Assembly (NCBI RefSeq): GCF_005405005.1 | Contig: NZ_BJDH01000002.1 | Span: 1 to 64,000 of the forward strand | Origin: Lactiplantibacillus daoliensis | GTDB lineage: Bacteria > Bacillota > Bacilli > Lactobacillales > Lactobacillaceae | Length of the DNA: 64,000 nt | Direction of reading: 5' to 3' | Part shown: in pieces, positions 6,972 to 15,886 of the stretch | Numbering within the stretch: the first letter of the stretch is position 1 | How the letters are laid out: the number at the start of each line of letters is the position of its first letter | Position numbers and translations under genes: made by a program | The notes under the pieces: generated by a model | What the model was told of the DNA's origin: nothing | The model's database searches: none | Seen by the model: only the letters and a program-made list of their open reading frames with translations

Positions 6972-8349
6972 AAAGTGTACTAGCATGCACTTTTTCATTA
7001 ACAATCTTGATCACATATAAAACAACTAGCCAAATTAATGAGGCCACCAACGCAATCAACGTCTCCGTTTTCAAACATAAGACAATCGTGATAAACCCTA
7101 AAAAGGCTAAAATCAAATAGTCTGAAATTGGAAAGAATGGCATCCTGAATTTTTTAGACGGCTGTTTACCAACTTTTTTCCGGTAAGCGAGATGTGCCAA
7201 TACAATCGCACCCCAAATGAAGATAAAGCAAGTGGTCGAAACACTCGCAATGAGTGAGAATACCTTACCAGGCATCAATAAATTCAGCAAAACGGCTAAG
7301 CCAATCACTAGGGTTGAAAACCAGAGCGCATTCCGCGGCACTTGGCTAGGCGACAATTTTCCCATCTGACGGGCAAACTTACTCTTCCCACCATAAGTTA
7401 ATGAGAACAGCATCCGCCCCGTACTAAATAACGCACTGTTGCAAGAAGATGCCGCCGCTGTGAGGACCACAAAGTTGATAATTGCCGCCGCTGACGTAAT
7501 CCCTAGATTGGTAAATACTTGAACAAACGGACTGTGAGCTTCCGAAAAGTAACGCCAAGGATACATCGCCATTAAGAAAAATAACGACCCAACATAAAAC
7601 AAAATAATCCGAATCGGGATATTATCAATAGCCTTAGGAATTACCGTCTTAGGATCTTCCGTTTCAGAGGCAGTCATCCCTACCATTTCAATCCCAATAA
7701 AACTGAACAGGACCATTTGGAAGGAAAGCACAAAGCCTTTCATACCATGCGGTAAAAAACCACCATAATTAACCAAGTTACCGAGCCCAGCATGACCGAC
7801 CGGTGTTTTCACACTGAAAACCACCATGACAATGCCCACCGCGATTAGCGCAACGATGGCAACAATCTTAATAATGGCAAACCAAAACTCAGTTTCCCCG
7901 AAAGCTGAGACGTTCACTGAGTTCAGCGCAAGTAGGAGAATCAAAATAATCACACCAGGAATCCACTGTGGTAGTTTTGGAAACCAGAACTGCATGTATT
8001 CTCCAACCGCCGTAATTTCAGCCATCGCAATCGTAATCCAACAAACCCAATACGTCCAACCAGCCACAAAGCCGGTGCGTTCACCCAAATATTTTTTTAT
8101 AAAGTCAATATACGAGTGCGTCTTTAAATCGGATAATAACAGTTCACCTAACGCTCGCATTAATAAGAAACAGACTAGACCTGTCACCAAGTATGCAATT
8201 AAAATTGACGGTCCAGCCAAGTGGATGGATTGACCAGCACCTAAAAATAGTCCCGTTCCGATCGTACCGCCAATAGCAATTAACTGCACATGGCGACTTT
8301 TTAACCCACGAGAAAGTTGGTCATTTGCAGGTTGTTCACTTGCTTTCAT
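6970..8349 (-). CDS. APC superfamily amino acid permease
   Basis: A 12-TM transporter of 459 residues from ATG 8349; the longer frame would start inside the promoter at 8375-8403. N-terminus SRGLKSRHVQLIAIGGTIGTGLFLGAG is the classic AAT-family substrate-binding signature (TM1), followed by GPSILIAYLVTG and ALGELL. FSFIGIEMVGMTASETEDPKTVIPKAI is the conserved loop after TM6. The sequence is closest in feel to the D-serine/D-alanine/glycine and cationic/aromatic amino acid permeases of this family; the substrate cannot be decided. Monocistronic, between its own promoter and terminator. Confidence 0.9.
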   Translation of the reverse strand: MKASEQPANDQLSRGLKSRHVQLIAIGGTIGTGLFLGAGQSIHLAGPSILIAYLVTGLVCFLLMRALGELLLSDLKTHSYIDFIKKYLGERTGFVAGWTYWVCWITIAMAEITAVGEYMQFWFPKLPQWIPGVIILILLLALNSVNVSAFGETEFWFAIIKIVAIVALIAVGIVMVVFSVKTPVGHAGLGNLVNYGGFLPHGMKGFVLSFQMVLFSFIGIEMVGMTASETEDPKTVIPKAIDNIPIRIILFYVGSLFFLMAMYPWRYFSEAHSPFVQVFTNLGITSAAAIINFVVLTAAASSCNSALFSTGRMLFSLTYGGKSKFARQMGKLSPSQVPRNALWFSTLVIGLAVLLNLLMPGKVFSLIASVSTTCFIFIWGAIVLAHLAYRKKVGKQPSKKFRMPFFPISDYLILAFLGFITIVLCLKTETLIALVASLIWLVVLYVIKIVNEKVHASTL

Positions 8350-8374
8350 AATATCAGCACTCCCCTTAAAACTT

Positions 8375-8403
8375 ATTATACGGGTCAAACTAGCCGCTTT
8401 CAA
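8375..8403 (-). promoter_or_regulatory. Sigma-A promoter of the amino acid permease
   Basis: On the minus strand TTGAAA (8398-8403), 17-base spacer, perfect TATAAT (8375-8380). Start of transcription near 8368, giving a short leader before ATG 8349. This also argues against the TTG start at 8403. Confidence 0.75.
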
Positions 8404-8602
8404 AAGGGGGCGCTTCTAACTTCTTCAGAATCGGTCTAGTCCAAATAATACTAGTGCACGATAAACACTGTGCTAATCGGCTTCGCTAATTCGGTAATAG
8501 CACTCATGATAGCGGATTAGTCATTTTTCACTTAACAAACTAATTAACATGAATAGCATGAAGCTAGCACAGTCTAAGATGAATAACTTTCAACTCAGAC
8601 GA

Positions 8603-8637
8603 CAAAAAACGCATCCCCAGTCTGATGGGAGATGCGT
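8603..8637 (-). terminator. Terminator of the comG-methyltransferase-ackA unit
   Basis: ACGCATCCCC (8609-8618) pairs with GGGaGATGCGT (8627-8637, one bulge) and six A (5' on the + strand) provide the U-tract. It lies 14 bp after the ackA stop codon. Confidence 0.75.
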
Positions 8638-8650
8638 CGACAATCCTAAT

Positions 8651-9847
8651 TTAATTATGTGGCCGACCGACCCGCTCAACATCACGGGCAATCATTAATT
8701 CTTCATCGGTGGGAATTAAGATGGTTCGAATCTTAGCTGTTTTCGTACTCAAATCACGCTCAACACCACTGACTTGATTCTTATGTGGATCAATTGCAAC
8801 ACCAAAGTAACTTAATTTATCAGCGATTCGCTGACGCATCTTGGCATCACGTTCACCAATCCCGGCGGTAATCACAATGGCATCTGCGCCCTGCAACTCA
8901 GCCAAGTAAGCACCGATATATTTCACAATGCGGTTGACAAAGATGTCGATGGCCAGTTGTGCCATTTTATCGTGCTCACAACGTGCTTCCAGCATTTCCA
9001 TGTCCGCAGAACCGGCGATGCCTAATAAGCCAGACTGAGTATTCAGAATTTTAAGCATGTCATCTGGATCATCGAGGTTCAACTTTTTCATTAAATACGC
9101 CATAAGCGACGGATCTAAATCACCGGAACGCGTCGCCATAGTAATCCCCGCCAATGGGGTAAAGCCCATCGACGTATCCAAACTTTCACCATTTTTGATC
9201 GCCGTAATCGAACTGCCTGCCCCTAGATGTAACGTGATCAAGCGTAACTCCGTCAACGGTCGTCCCAGCAATTTCGCCGCACGACCAGCAACATAGCGAT
9301 GACTAGTCCCGTGAGCGCCAAACTTACGGGCCCCATATTTTTCATAATAGGCATATGGCAGTGAATAGAGATAATTCACTGCTGGCATACTCGTATGAAA
9401 GGACGTATCAAACACTGCCACGGCCGGCACATTGGGCAACACCCGCTTAAAAGCTCGAATACCGACCGCATTAGCTGGATTATGCAAGGGCGCATATTCC
9501 GCTAAATCCTCAATCTGCTGCAAGACTTGGTCGGTGATGAGGACAGAATCCTTAAAAATCTCACCACCCGCTACCACGCGGTGACCAACCCCGGTAATCT
9601 CATCAAACGTTTCAATAATATGCAACTTGATCAACTCATCCAAAATGATATTGACCGCTGTCAGATGATCCGGGACAGCTTCGGTTTCACGATATTTATG
9701 GTCTAACCCGTAACGAATATGGACTGGTGAAGTCTCAAACCCAATTCGTTCAATCGTGCCACTCGCAATCACCCGTTCTTGTGGCATTTCGAACAGTTTA
9801 AATTTTAAAGTTGAACTGCCCGCGTTAATCGCAATTGTCTTCCCCAT
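8651..9847 (-). CDS. ackA: Acetate kinase
   Basis: 398 residues, the usual length. It converts acetyl phosphate and ADP to acetate and ATP, the ATP-yielding end step of heterolactic and pentose fermentation. Motifs: TIAINAGSSTLKFKLF at the N-terminus (phosphate-binding Asn), FDTSFH, GAHGTSHRYV (about residues 177-186), HLGAGSS and TRSGDLDP (about 241-248), and ITAGIGE near residue 330. ATG 9847 is 9 bases after AGGAG; a TTG 3 bases earlier is also possible. It is only 12 bp downstream of the methyltransferase gene and shares its transcript. Confidence 0.96.
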   Translation of the reverse strand: MGKTIAINAGSSTLKFKLFEMPQERVIASGTIERIGFETSPVHIRYGLDHKYRETEAVPDHLTAVNIILDELIKLHIIETFDEITGVGHRVVAGGEIFKDSVLITDQVLQQIEDLAEYAPLHNPANAVGIRAFKRVLPNVPAVAVFDTSFHTSMPAVNYLYSLPYAYYEKYGARKFGAHGTSHRYVAGRAAKLLGRPLTELRLITLHLGAGSSITAIKNGESLDTSMGFTPLAGITMATRSGDLDPSLMAYLMKKLNLDDPDDMLKILNTQSGLLGIAGSADMEMLEARCEHDKMAQLAIDIFVNRIVKYIGAYLAELQGADAIVITAGIGERDAKMRQRIADKLSYFGVAIDPHKNQVSGVERDLSTKTAKIRTILIPTDEELMIARDVERVGRPHN

Positions 9848-9859
9848 CAAGACTCACTC

Positions 9860-10909
9860 CTAGCGTTTAATATTTTGACCAACCCACGCATCAATTTGCG
9901 CAGTGAATGCTTCAAAGGCACGTGTATCTTCAAAGGATGGAAATTCTCCCAATAATACTTTGCCTGCTTGTTGGGCCTTGCCGCCATGCTTTTGCAGCAC
10001 CACTACCGACTTACGTGACTTATCATCTAAGAATAAATTCTTGGGTAAGTTTAGCAAGCCTTGCAAATAAGCAGCAGAACTCATCCATTTGAGTAACCCT
10101 TGTGCTTCCTGTGATTGGAAAATATTAGTTGGCACTAGAAAGACACCCCAGCCACCAGGTTGTAATTGTGACATGGCCTGTTCCATCAATAAATGATGCA
10201 CATATGAATGCCCATTGGTCGCTTTCGTCTTGAAATTAGTCACGCGCTCATCTAGTGGGTAATAGCCAACGGGGAGATCACCAATCGCAATCGTTGTCTT
10301 AGGCATCACTAGTGGATCAATCCCATCTTGATGGAACAATTCCACCTGTGACCGCTGCAATTCCATACTCATTGCAGCAATCGCCAACTGATTATCATCA
10401 TTATCCACCCCATAACCCTGGATAGACGCCTGACGGGTTGGCTGTAATTGATTGATGACAGTTGTCAACAAGTTACCCGTGCCAACTGCAATATCCAAGA
10501 TGGACAATGCCTCGTCTGGGCCAATTAACTTGGCAATCAGATAAGCCGTTAATAAACCGATTGAGTCTGGGGTCATCTGATGATTAGGATCAACCCGATC
10601 ATTATGAATCGCTTTGAGTAATGCCAACTGTAATGCCCGCCGAATCGTTTCTGGGTCAATTTGACCTAATACAACCGGTTGGTAGAGCTTCTCTAATTTT
10701 GCGACGCTAGCTTGGTCTGGTTGACCGTTCTCGACTTGAACGGTCTGTCCCAACAAGTTATCGCCGGTTTCAATTAATGCATCAACGTAAGAAACCGATA
10801 ATTGTGCCATTAAAATAGTAACTGATTGATCTAAGACTTTAAATAGTGTCTCAGTTTCTGCTTGTGCCAGAATGCTCACCTCTTTGAAAATTCTTGAATC
10901 CTTTCCCAT
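9860..10909 (-). CDS. Class I SAM-dependent DNA-methyltransferase-like protein (YtxK family)
   Basis: The core is a Rossmann methyltransferase: ILDIAVGTGNLLTTVINQL is motif I (SAM binding), YGVDNDD is motif II and IGDLPVGYYPLD replaces the NPPY-type motif IV of N6-adenine methylases. The family (YtxK in B. subtilis) sits next to ackA in many Firmicutes; its target is unknown. The start is uncertain: ATG 10909 is the first ATG, but AAAGAGGTGA sits just before in-frame ATT (10873) and CTG (10870), where homologues would be expected to begin. It follows the comGG-like gene without a gap. Confidence 0.85.
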   Translation of the reverse strand: MGKDSRIFKEVSILAQAETETLFKVLDQSVTILMAQLSVSYVDALIETGDNLLGQTVQVENGQPDQASVAKLEKLYQPVVLGQIDPETIRRALQLALLKAIHNDRVDPNHQMTPDSIGLLTAYLIAKLIGPDEALSILDIAVGTGNLLTTVINQLQPTRQASIQGYGVDNDDNQLAIAAMSMELQRSQVELFHQDGIDPLVMPKTTIAIGDLPVGYYPLDERVTNFKTKATNGHSYVHHLLMEQAMSQLQPGGWGVFLVPTNIFQSQEAQGLLKWMSSAAYLQGLLNLPKNLFLDDKSRKSVVVLQKHGGKAQQAGKVLLGEFPSFEDTRAFEAFTAQIDAWVGQNIKR

Positions 10910-10932
10910 CTTACCGACTTTTGGAAAGGAGT

Positions 10933-11214
10933 TCAAGCTGGAACCCTGGATCCCCGTGTTAAACGTGCTGTTTTGCCCGAGCCACTGGATTTGCGGTCAT
11001 CGGGGCTTGAGGGAATCGGGTGCGCGTTCGCTTTCGTTGCTTTGACTTGCAGATTGGCAGGTAATGCCACTGGTGGCTGTCGATAATCATGAATCAGATC
11101 TCGATAAACAACTTGCCGCTGAACAAAGTTGTGATAGCGAAAACTTTCAAAGCCAGCAAAAATAGTTAAAAAGGCAACCACTGACAGCAGAATACTTCCT
11201 GTCCGGCGTCTCAT
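10933..11214 (-). CDS. comGG: Competence pseudopilin-operon protein, ComGG-like
   Basis: A 93-residue protein with one N-terminal hydrophobic segment (residues 7-23) and a hydrophilic Ser/Lys-rich tail. Similarity to ComGG is by position (last gene after comGF) and by topology, not by sequence. It would be a minor component of the DNA-uptake pseudopilus. Its ATG overlaps the end of comGF (4 bp, ATGA type). Confidence 0.65.
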   Translation of the reverse strand: MRRRTGSILLSVVAFLTIFAGFESFRYHNFVQRQVVYRDLIHDYRQPPVALPANLQVKATKANAHPIPSSPDDRKSSGSGKTARLTRGSRVPA

Positions 11215-11636
11215 GGCGTCGCCCGTGGCAATAAGAGTTGTGCCTTGAACGCCTCGTCACTATCAGTCGTAATCTGTAACAGTTGTTGGTCGGGCTGATA
11301 ACTAAACGTTTTAACATGTGCCATCAAAAAAATACGGCCACCTTTTGGTCCAATTAAGTTGAGCCGGCGATTACTCCCCGGTGTCCATACCAACAGGTAC
11401 ACTTCGCCAGTTGCAGTTTTGAGGGCAATGGAACGTTCCTGTGACTTTACGACCGTAAAACCATGGGCTGGATTCTCTAACTCGTGCAACATTAAATACC
11501 ACTGGACTGCGGGAATCGGTCGTTGAACATTGGCTCGCAATTGCCGTTGACCCCGTAGCATCACATTGCCAATAATGAGTAGGATACTTAGTGCAAGGAT
11601 GACTTCTATTAAGGTGAAGCCCCGTCGCCTACGCAT
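11211..11636 (-). CDS. comGF: Competence pseudopilin ComGF
   Basis: A 141-residue protein that begins with a type IV prepilin leader: MRRRRGFTLIEVILALS, with cleavage expected after Gly6 and the conserved Glu at +5. A ComGF-like beta domain follows. It is a minor pseudopilin of the competence pseudopilus used to take up DNA. The presence of a full GFTLIE motif is clearer than in B. subtilis ComGF. Overlaps comGE by 8 bp. Confidence 0.85.
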   Translation of the reverse strand: MRRRRGFTLIEVILALSILLIIGNVMLRGQRQLRANVQRPIPAVQWYLMLHELENPAHGFTVVKSQERSIALKTATGEVYLLVWTPGSNRRLNLIGPKGGRIFLMAHVKTFSYQPDQQLLQITTDSDEAFKAQLLLPRATP

Positions 11637-11859
11637 CCGTTACAAGTGGTTTCAATTTGAATTGTGCCAGGCGCGCCTGTTCATACATCACTCTGGCTTG
11701 TTTGACCTGCTGAACTTGGCTGCGTTCATGCCGACTCATCAAGGTTTCCGTCCCAAGCGCGAGACTAATCCCAGCAACTAAAATTGCTAGTGCCACAATT
11801 GTTTCTGCCATGATAAAGCCAGAATGCCGGCCATTACACTCGGATTTGATGAATTTCAT
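11629..11859 (-). CDS. comGE: Competence pseudopilin ComGE
   Basis: 76 residues from ATG 11859 (preceded by GGGGTG); longer starts up to 11952 would lie deep inside comGD and add no conserved sequence. The leader SGFIMAETIVALAIL is a prepilin-type motif with Glu at +5 after the expected Gly-Phe cut. A minor pseudopilin. The start lies within the last 26 bp of comGD, indicating tight coupling. Confidence 0.8.
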   Translation of the reverse strand: MKFIKSECNGRHSGFIMAETIVALAILVAGISLALGTETLMSRHERSQVQQVKQARVMYEQARLAQFKLKPLVTDA

Positions 11860-12286
11860 ACGCACCCCATCCCATCTCAACTGATAATTTGTATAAAATA
11901 TGCGGCTGTAACGTGGAACGATAGAGCAACCCAGCCAGTGTCGGATGACCATTTTTCTGAATATGAACGACCCGAGTTTGTCCTGGCGTCTTTTTCAAGG
12001 TAACCGGTAAGGAAACCCTTACTGTTGGTGGGCCACTACTGGTCTTTGATTCAAAAACCACATCATGTTCATTAAAACTGACTTTCTGCGTCTCACCATA
12101 GGCACTCGCCAGATACACCCGTTCCTGCCAAACAGTTTGAAAATTATCCCAAAAGGCGTTCTCAGTATTAAATTGGTGCTGACGAGTTGGAAAACGGTAG
12201 GCTACTAACACTAAAAGTGACGCTAGTAATCCTAATGTAATCACCGTTTCAATCAGTGTAAACCCTTGCCTATTTGCCCGACGCAT
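11834..12286 (-). CDS. comGD: Competence pseudopilin ComGD
   Basis: A 150-residue minor pseudopilin: NRQGFTLIETVITLGLLASLLVLVAY is the prepilin signal plus transmembrane helix (residues 5-30), followed by a globular domain with a Thr-rich beta region. It forms part of the competence pseudopilus assembled by ComGA/ComGB and processed by ComC. Its ATG lies within the comGC 3' end (17-bp overlap). Confidence 0.85.
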   Translation of the reverse strand: MRRANRQGFTLIETVITLGLLASLLVLVAYRFPTRQHQFNTENAFWDNFQTVWQERVYLASAYGETQKVSFNEHDVVFESKTSSGPPTVRVSLPVTLKKTPGQTRVVHIQKNGHPTLAGLLYRSTLQPHILYKLSVEMGWGAYEIHQIRV

Positions 12287-12614
12287 CGTTGGCTTGTCCG
12301 GGACGAGTGGTGTGATAGTCTTTAGCCTGAGCAGCTTGTTTCTTATTCAGATATTTCTCGGCTTCTAGCTGGTCAATTGAGACGTCACCTTTTGCATCCT
12401 GGTGATCGCTCTTGTACATTTCGGCTTGATTATACACAATCTCTTGGAGCGCCTCGCTTTGTTTCGCACTCGCCCGTTCCCGTTGGGCGTTCAGGTTAGG
12501 AACCACAATCAACATTAATAATGCAATGATTGCCAGGACGATAACCATTTCAATCAACGTAAATCCCTTGCGTGGTGCCGTAGTCTTTAATAAAAAGCGT
12601 TTCAATTTTTTCAT
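12270..12614 (-). CDS. comGC: Major competence pseudopilin ComGC
   Basis: A 114-residue protein with a classical prepilin leader APRKGFTLIEMVIVLAIIALLML (residues 13-35; cleavage expected before Phe18) and a short helical body rich in Gln, Ala and Lys. It is the main subunit of the competence pseudopilus. The conserved charged spine RERASAKQSEALQEI follows the membrane helix. Start overlaps comGB by 4 bp. Confidence 0.92.
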   Translation of the reverse strand: MKKLKRFLLKTTAPRKGFTLIEMVIVLAIIALLMLIVVPNLNAQRERASAKQSEALQEIVYNQAEMYKSDHQDAKGDVSIDQLEAEKYLNKKQAAQAKDYHTTRPGQANDASGK

Positions 12615-13678
12615 TTTAAAATCTCTCCCATCGAATTATACATCGGTAACAGAATATTTAAGTAAGTGCCCACGATGACAACTGCAATGACCATAAACAT
12701 CAGTGGTTGAATCCAACTAATCAACCGATTCAAGTCACGTACTAGTCGGCGATACTGCATCATCGCAAAATAAATCATTTCTTGACTGAGTTGTTCAGTT
12801 GGACTCTCCTTACCAACCAGCAGTTCCAGCTCATCCGGCAATAATCGATCACGTTTAATAATTGTCGTCAGCGACTCACCAGCCAGCAAACAAGTCTCGA
12901 CAAATTCCCCCTGCTGTTGCAAGAGCGACTGCGTTTTAAAATGACGGCTGACCTCACAGATACCCCTTAATTCAAGCCCACCTGACAGCAGCATGCCTGC
13001 ATTCAACGTTAAATAGTAGCCACAGTACGTTCTAATCAATGGCCCAACAATGGGCAATCGTGCCAGCCATAAAAAACGTCGCCGGGCCGGCAACCGCTTC
13101 AGATGTCCAATCACAATAATAGTGCCGAGTAACATTACCGTTGCTGCGCTCCCCAGTAGCAGTTCCCAAGAAATCGCTCGGGCAGGCGCGGTGGCGGTAC
13201 TATTGAAATTTGGTAAAATAGCCGTTTTTACCATGACCAACGTGCCAATGAGTAACGCTAACAAGATTAATGGGTACTGCAGTAAACGACGAATTTGTTG
13301 CTGTTGGGTCGCTTTGGTTCGCATTAAGTGGCCCGCTTGTTCTAAAGTCGACGTCAGGGCGCCGTGCTGCTCCGCAATTAATAATTGATAATATAGATCC
13401 ACCCCAATATATGGTTGCAAAGCCGTCGCAAGATCTGTACCCGCCTGTAACCGGCTGATGACCGGACTTAACTGTTTAAATTGCTGCCCGTTGACATCGA
13501 CAATGAAATCCATGGCATTACGCAACGAAAAGCCGTTGTCAATCAGATCTGCCAAGGTTTCAAACAACGTCGCTTGGCGTCGAATCGTTAATCGGTTAGT
13601 TGCCCTTAAAACGTGCCACCGTTTCGGCACTAATACGTCCCAACGCCCGCTGTATTTCAAGTTGTTCCCCCCATTCAC
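12611..13678 (-). CDS. comGB: Competence pseudopilus membrane platform protein ComGB
   Basis: 355 residues of the PilC/GspF type: two GspF domains (about 40-160 and 235-350), each with FxxLADLI / LL...G-type motifs, and three hydrophobic helices (about 138-160, 172-192, 325-345). It is the inner-membrane platform that works with the ComGA ATPase. The start overlaps comGA by 83 bp; an in-frame TTG at 13660 preceded by a G-rich run is an alternative start. Confidence 0.9.
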   Translation of the reverse strand: MNGGNNLKYSGRWDVLVPKRWHVLRATNRLTIRRQATLFETLADLIDNGFSLRNAMDFIVDVNGQQFKQLSPVISRLQAGTDLATALQPYIGVDLYYQLLIAEQHGALTSTLEQAGHLMRTKATQQQQIRRLLQYPLILLALLIGTLVMVKTAILPNFNSTATAPARAISWELLLGSAATVMLLGTIIVIGHLKRLPARRRFLWLARLPIVGPLIRTYCGYYLTLNAGMLLSGGLELRGICEVSRHFKTQSLLQQQGEFVETCLLAGESLTTIIKRDRLLPDELELLVGKESPTEQLSQEMIYFAMMQYRRLVRDLNRLISWIQPLMFMVIAVVIVGTYLNILLPMYNSMGEILK

Positions 13679-14576
13679 TAGTCATCATCTGTGAGTTATT
13701 TGCAGACTGTAACGGTTCGTGTGCAGTCACGATGTCAAAGTAAGCCGCCTGACCACCACCAGCTAATGGGAGCAGCCGTTGATAACTTGCTGCAGCCAGG
13801 GCTTGCTGTAACGTTTCAGCATCAATTCCTAACTGTCGCAAGCGCGGCAAAATCCCATAGACTCCTCGGGCATGAATCGTACTTAAGACTAGGTGACCAC
13901 TCAATGCTGCTTGAACGGCAATTTGAGCCGTTTCGGCGTCGCGAATCTCACCAATAATAAAGACTTCTGGATGGTGACGGAGACCAACCTTTAACAATTC
14001 ACCATACGTCATCTGGGCCGCGGCATTGACTTGTAATTGTAAAAATTTAGGTTCATAAATCTCAACTGGATCTTCAATCGTCATGACGACTTGTGGGCGG
14101 TCAATCTGACGCACTAGGTCGTACATGGTAGAGGTTTTGCCTGCCCCCATTGGCCCTGAAAATAAAATCAATCCAGTTTGAGTCATCAAGCTTTCCAATT
14201 GCGTACGTTGCGCAGGGATTAAATATTGCAACGCCGCGCTACGCGATTGGTACAACAACCGTACAACCAGCGATTCACGTCCCAAAAAGTCGCCGACCGC
14301 TGAAATCCGCATATTCAAGGCTTCTTCGGCAATAACGACCGACATCGCTCCTAATTGTGGCCGCCGATGATCACTGATCGCCATATTGCTACGATATTTA
14401 ATATGATTGATCAGTTGCTGTGCGACTGCTGTTTCTATCGTCATTATCGTCTGTAGCTCGCCAGCTGTTTGAACTAGAATCTGATACGCCGTCGCGGTCG
14501 GCAGCCAATAGATGTCACTGGCTTGTTGATCAACTGCAACCTGAATGATGTCACTTAATTGTGTTTCAATTGACAC
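13596..14576 (-). CDS. comGA: Competence ATPase ComGA
   Basis: A 326-residue type II secretion/pilus assembly ATPase. Walker A is GPMGAGKTST (Lys147), the Asp box is MTIEDPVEI, Walker B is FIIGEIRDAETAQIA, and the His box follows (LSTIHARG). The N-terminal region (SDIYWLPT) matches the usual start of the family. It powers pseudopilus assembly for natural transformation. GAAAGGAGCGTGACA supplies the ribosome site. I see no clear ComX/SigH-type box in the 110 bp upstream. Confidence 0.95.
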   Translation of the reverse strand: MSIETQLSDIIQVAVDQQASDIYWLPTATAYQILVQTAGELQTIMTIETAVAQQLINHIKYRSNMAISDHRRPQLGAMSVVIAEEALNMRISAVGDFLGRESLVVRLLYQSRSAALQYLIPAQRTQLESLMTQTGLILFSGPMGAGKTSTMYDLVRQIDRPQVVMTIEDPVEIYEPKFLQLQVNAAAQMTYGELLKVGLRHHPEVFIIGEIRDAETAQIAVQAALSGHLVLSTIHARGVYGILPRLRQLGIDAETLQQALAAASYQRLLPLAGGGQAAYFDIVTAHEPLQSANNSQMMTSEWGEQLEIQRALGRISAETVARFKGN

Positions 14577-14618
14577 ATTGTCACGCTCCTTTCAGAGATT
14601 AACTCCGCAATCACAACA

Positions 14619-14659
14619 CAAAAAAGCGACCAAGTTAATGATTAAATTAACTCAATCGC
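14619..14659 (-). terminator. Terminator between rbsK and comGA
   Basis: GCGA..AGTTAAT (14626-14639) faces ATTAACT..TCGC (14646-14659) with a three-base internal mismatch. A run of six A on the + strand gives the minus-strand U-tract. It separates ribokinase from the comG operon. Confidence 0.55.
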
Positions 14660-14688
14660 AGATTGTTTTTGGTTATTTTTACGTCGCA

Positions 14689-15609
14689 TTAGGCGCGTTC
14701 GGCAGCAAGAATATCGGCTGCCATTGGAATAGACGGTTGGGCCCCTAGTTTTTGAACGGCTAACGATGATGCCCGGTTTGCAAATCGCACGGCAGCCGCT
14801 AGATTACTCAAATCTGGTGCTAATACTGAACACAACGCGCCAATAAAGGTATCCCCAGCAGCGGTCGTATCCACAGCATTCACCTTATAGGCCGGCACAA
14901 AGCCATGTTCTTGCCCCCGCATCCAGAAGGCCCCTTTGCTACCAACAGTGATAATCACATTAGCAACTCCAAAGGTTTGGCAAGCTTCGGCCGCCTTAAT
15001 CATGGAATGTTCATCCGTCACCGGGATGCCGGTCAGTGTTTCGGTTTCCGTTTCATTTGGAATAATCAAATCCGTCACTTTTAACAGTTCCGCCGCAACT
15101 TCTTTCGTCGCAGGTGCCGGGTTTAAAATCGTCCGGCGGTTCGCAGCGTGTGCCAACTCAAAACCATGTAAGGTTGCCGCTTGTGGTGTTTCAAATTGAG
15201 AAACCAAGAAATCACTACTCTTAATTGCAGCTTGTGCCAAGTCCACGTCCGCTGCAGTCACCTTTTGATTTGTCCCACCATCGATCAAAATACGATTTTC
15301 ACTACTACTGTCGAGCATGATCACCGCTGAGCCCGTATCTGCTTCGGCACTGTGCTGCACAAACTCAGCACTGACGCCACTGTCAGTCAGTTGCTTCACC
15401 ATAAAATCGCCAGCTTGATCCTGACCCACTTTACCAATGAAGGTTGTGTCCGCACCAGCACGGGCCGCCGCAATTGCCTGGTTCGCACCCTTACCGCCGC
15501 CGGCCACACTCTTGCCTGTCAACGGCAGTGTCTCACCTGGCTTAGGAAAGCGTTTGACTCTTAAAATTGTATCGACATTCAAACTGCCTAGAACTGTTAC
15601 TTTATTCAT
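14689..15609 (-). CDS. rbsK: Ribokinase
   Basis: A 306-residue PfkB-family kinase that phosphorylates D-ribose to ribose 5-phosphate. Signature 1 GGGKGANQAIAAARAGA (about residues 38-54) and signature 2 DTTAAGDTFIGAL (about 247-259, with the catalytic Asp of AAGD) are intact, and the N-terminus NKVTVLGSLNVDTIL is typical. No ribose transport genes sit beside it here. It is monocistronic with its own terminator; the cognate ribose uptake genes would be elsewhere. Confidence 0.92.
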   Translation of the reverse strand: MNKVTVLGSLNVDTILRVKRFPKPGETLPLTGKSVAGGGKGANQAIAAARAGADTTFIGKVGQDQAGDFMVKQLTDSGVSAEFVQHSAEADTGSAVIMLDSSSENRILIDGGTNQKVTAADVDLAQAAIKSSDFLVSQFETPQAATLHGFELAHAANRRTILNPAPATKEVAAELLKVTDLIIPNETETETLTGIPVTDEHSMIKAAEACQTFGVANVIITVGSKGAFWMRGQEHGFVPAYKVNAVDTTAAGDTFIGALCSVLAPDLSNLAAAVRFANRASSLAVQKLGAQPSIPMAADILAAERA

Positions 15610-15803
15610 TCAAATTCGTCCCTTCAAAGAAATCGCTAGGTTAATTTTAGCAAAGCGCTCGCCGAAGCACCAGTATTCGTGAAACTTATTATCCTGATTA
15701 ATATTTTTTGACAACTTACTATCTAAAAAGCAATCCTATCGTCAAGGCTCAGCGGTCCATTTTCTGACACCGTTCTCAAATGCCGGGTAGACAAGTCCAG
15801 GCC

Positions 15804-15832
15804 TTGAAATTAGCTTGTTAATTTGATATGAT
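15804..15832 (+). promoter_or_regulatory. Promoter of the YebC-family gene
   Basis: TTGAAA (15804-15809), 17-base spacer, TATGAT (15827-15832), about 55 bp before the ATG at 15887. Confidence 0.6.
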
Positions 15833-15886
15833 ACTAACCGTATGTTTAAACATAAATTTGATAAATAAAGAAAGAAGGAGTCACAC

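Noticed and set aside
8467-8573. Inverted repeat ACTGTGCTA / TAGCACAGT between ackA and the permease
   Set aside because: Only 9 bp per arm and 89 bp apart, upstream of the permease promoter, so it is not in the transcript leader. Could be chance.
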